The position numbers and the translations under genes are program-made. This document shows, in pieces, positions 6,510 to 7,164 of a DNA stretch of 7,164 bases (the first letter of the stretch is position 1; each line of letters opens with the position of its first letter). The notes beneath the pieces were generated by a model. The model was not told the origin of the DNA. It did not search any database and worked only from the letters and a program-made list of their open reading frames with translations. The stretch lies in assembly GCA_003476475.1 (NCBI GenBank), contig DMUD01000007.1, forward strand, positions 1 to 7,164, written 5' to 3'. This stretch comes from Cytophagales bacterium (GTDB lineage: Bacteria; Bacteroidota; Bacteroidia; Cytophagales; UBA9547).

Positions 6510-7164
6510 TTGGCTAAATTGCCGACAAATTCGGTACAAGTGCGAAAAATCATTTTTTACAGTTGGGCAAGTATTGCGGGTTTGTTCGCAAGCCTCATTC
6601 TATATGTTTTATTAGTCCAAATAAATTTTTTGTATCTCTTTGGCGAGATGCCCACTTTCGAGAAACTGGAAAACCCCAAAAACGAAGTGGCTTCGCAATT
6701 GTATTCGGAAGACAAAGTGCTTTTGGGAAAATATTTTCGAGAAAACCGTATTCCTGTTGAATATGAAGAAATATCCCCTCTTTTTATCAATACCTTGTTG
6801 GCTACCGAAGATGCCCGTTTTTACGACCATTCGGGCATAGACTTAAAAGGTCTGATGGCGATAGTTCCATCGTTGATGGTGGGTAAAAAAAGGGGTTCAA
6901 GTACCATTTCACAACAATTGGCCAAAAACCTTTTCGATACTAGGGACGAAAAGTACGATGGTTTGTTGAGCAAGCTCCCATTGGTTCGCACGGTTATCAT
7001 CAAAACGAAAGAATGGCTTACGGCCATAAAAATTGAACGCTCCTATACCAAAGAGGAAATTTTGACCATGTATCTGAATGCGGTCGATTTTGGCAGCAAT
7101 GCTTACGGTGTTCAGGTGGCTTCGCAAACTTTTTTTGGCAAAAAGCCTATGGAACTCACTTATC
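6510..7164 (+). CDS. Class A penicillin-binding protein (PBP1A-like), N-terminal glycosyltransferase part, partial
   Basis: An open frame runs from the in-frame stop at 6468-6470 to the right edge. With the TTG start at 6510 it gives 218 residues: a short basic tail, a membrane anchor (about 14-44, IIFYSWASIAGLF onward), then a periplasmic glycosyltransferase 51 domain. Seen are PTFEKLENPK, the catalytic motif EDARFYDHSG (E100), GSSTISQQLAKN (129-140), KTKEW with the second conserved Glu (E168), and YLN (188-190). The enzyme polymerises lipid II into glycan strands; a transpeptidase domain is expected beyond the edge but cannot be seen, so a monofunctional transglycosylase is not excluded. 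The frame has no ATG before 6648, which lies after the anchor. Possible starts are TTG 6471, 6510 or 6519 and GTG 6540. I prefer 6510 (MAKLPTNSVQVRK), with little certainty. The helicase stop is 8-47 bp upstream, so co-transcription is possible. Confidence 0.9.
   Translation, partial: MAKLPTNSVQVRKIIFYSWASIAGLFASLILYVLLVQINFLYLFGEMPTFEKLENPKNEVASQLYSEDKVLLGKYFRENRIPVEYEEISPLFINTLLATEDARFYDHSGIDLKGLMAIVPSLMVGKKRGSSTISQQLAKNLFDTRDEKYDGLLSKLPLVRTVIIKTKEWLTAIKIERSYTKEEILTMYLNAVDFGSNAYGVQVASQTFFGKKPMELTY

Noticed and set aside
7053..7085. PBP motif reads ILTMYLN rather than the textbook ILExYLN
   Set aside because: As I recall, Bacteroidota class A PBPs often have a non-Glu residue here; the catalytic Glu in EDARF and the conserved KE are both present.

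Overview
The window looks like a core-chromosome segment of a member of the Bacteroidota. Three signs support this. The start codons have no clear Shine-Dalgarno sequence and sit behind A/T-rich leaders. Intergenic regions carry matches to the Bacteroidota promoter (-33 TTG, -7 TAnnTTTG). The proteins (LptB-type ATPase, OdhA/SucA, SucB, RhlE-type helicase, class A PBP) are full of family-typical motifs. I cannot place it below phylum. No mobile element, CRISPR array, tRNA or rRNA was seen.

Layout. Bases 1-387 (minus strand) hold the N-terminal half of an LptB-like ABC ATPase that runs off the left edge. Bases 388-594 are a divergent A/T-rich intergenic region with a good promoter for the lptB side and three perfect inverted repeats. 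Bases 595-4884 (plus) are a two-gene operon, sucA then sucB, 27 bp apart: the E1 and E2 components of the 2-oxoglutarate dehydrogenase complex of the TCA cycle. The third component (E3, lipoamide dehydrogenase) is not here. A strong intrinsic terminator at 4902-4939 closes the operon. Bases 4940-5169 hold a good promoter and a leader of about 130 nt with several symmetric elements, ahead of a DEAD-box RNA helicase gene (5170-6462). A class A penicillin-binding protein gene (glycosyltransferase 51 part only) follows on the same strand, lacks an ATG start, and runs off the right edge.

How the genes relate. SucA and SucB work in one complex: E1 decarboxylates 2-oxoglutarate with thiamine diphosphate and passes the succinyl group to lipoyl lysines on E2. 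The other three genes (lipopolysaccharide export, RNA remodelling, peptidoglycan synthesis) are housekeeping functions with no evident shared pathway.

The least ordinary points are in sucB and the leaders. SucB carries two near-identical lipoyl domains rather than the single one usual for this enzyme. The DNA coding for the linker after each lipoyl domain is built from 7-bp units (GTTGACN, followed by its inverse NGTCAAC), so each linker transcript could fold on itself. I found no convincing new multi-gene system; the window is mostly conserved core genes.
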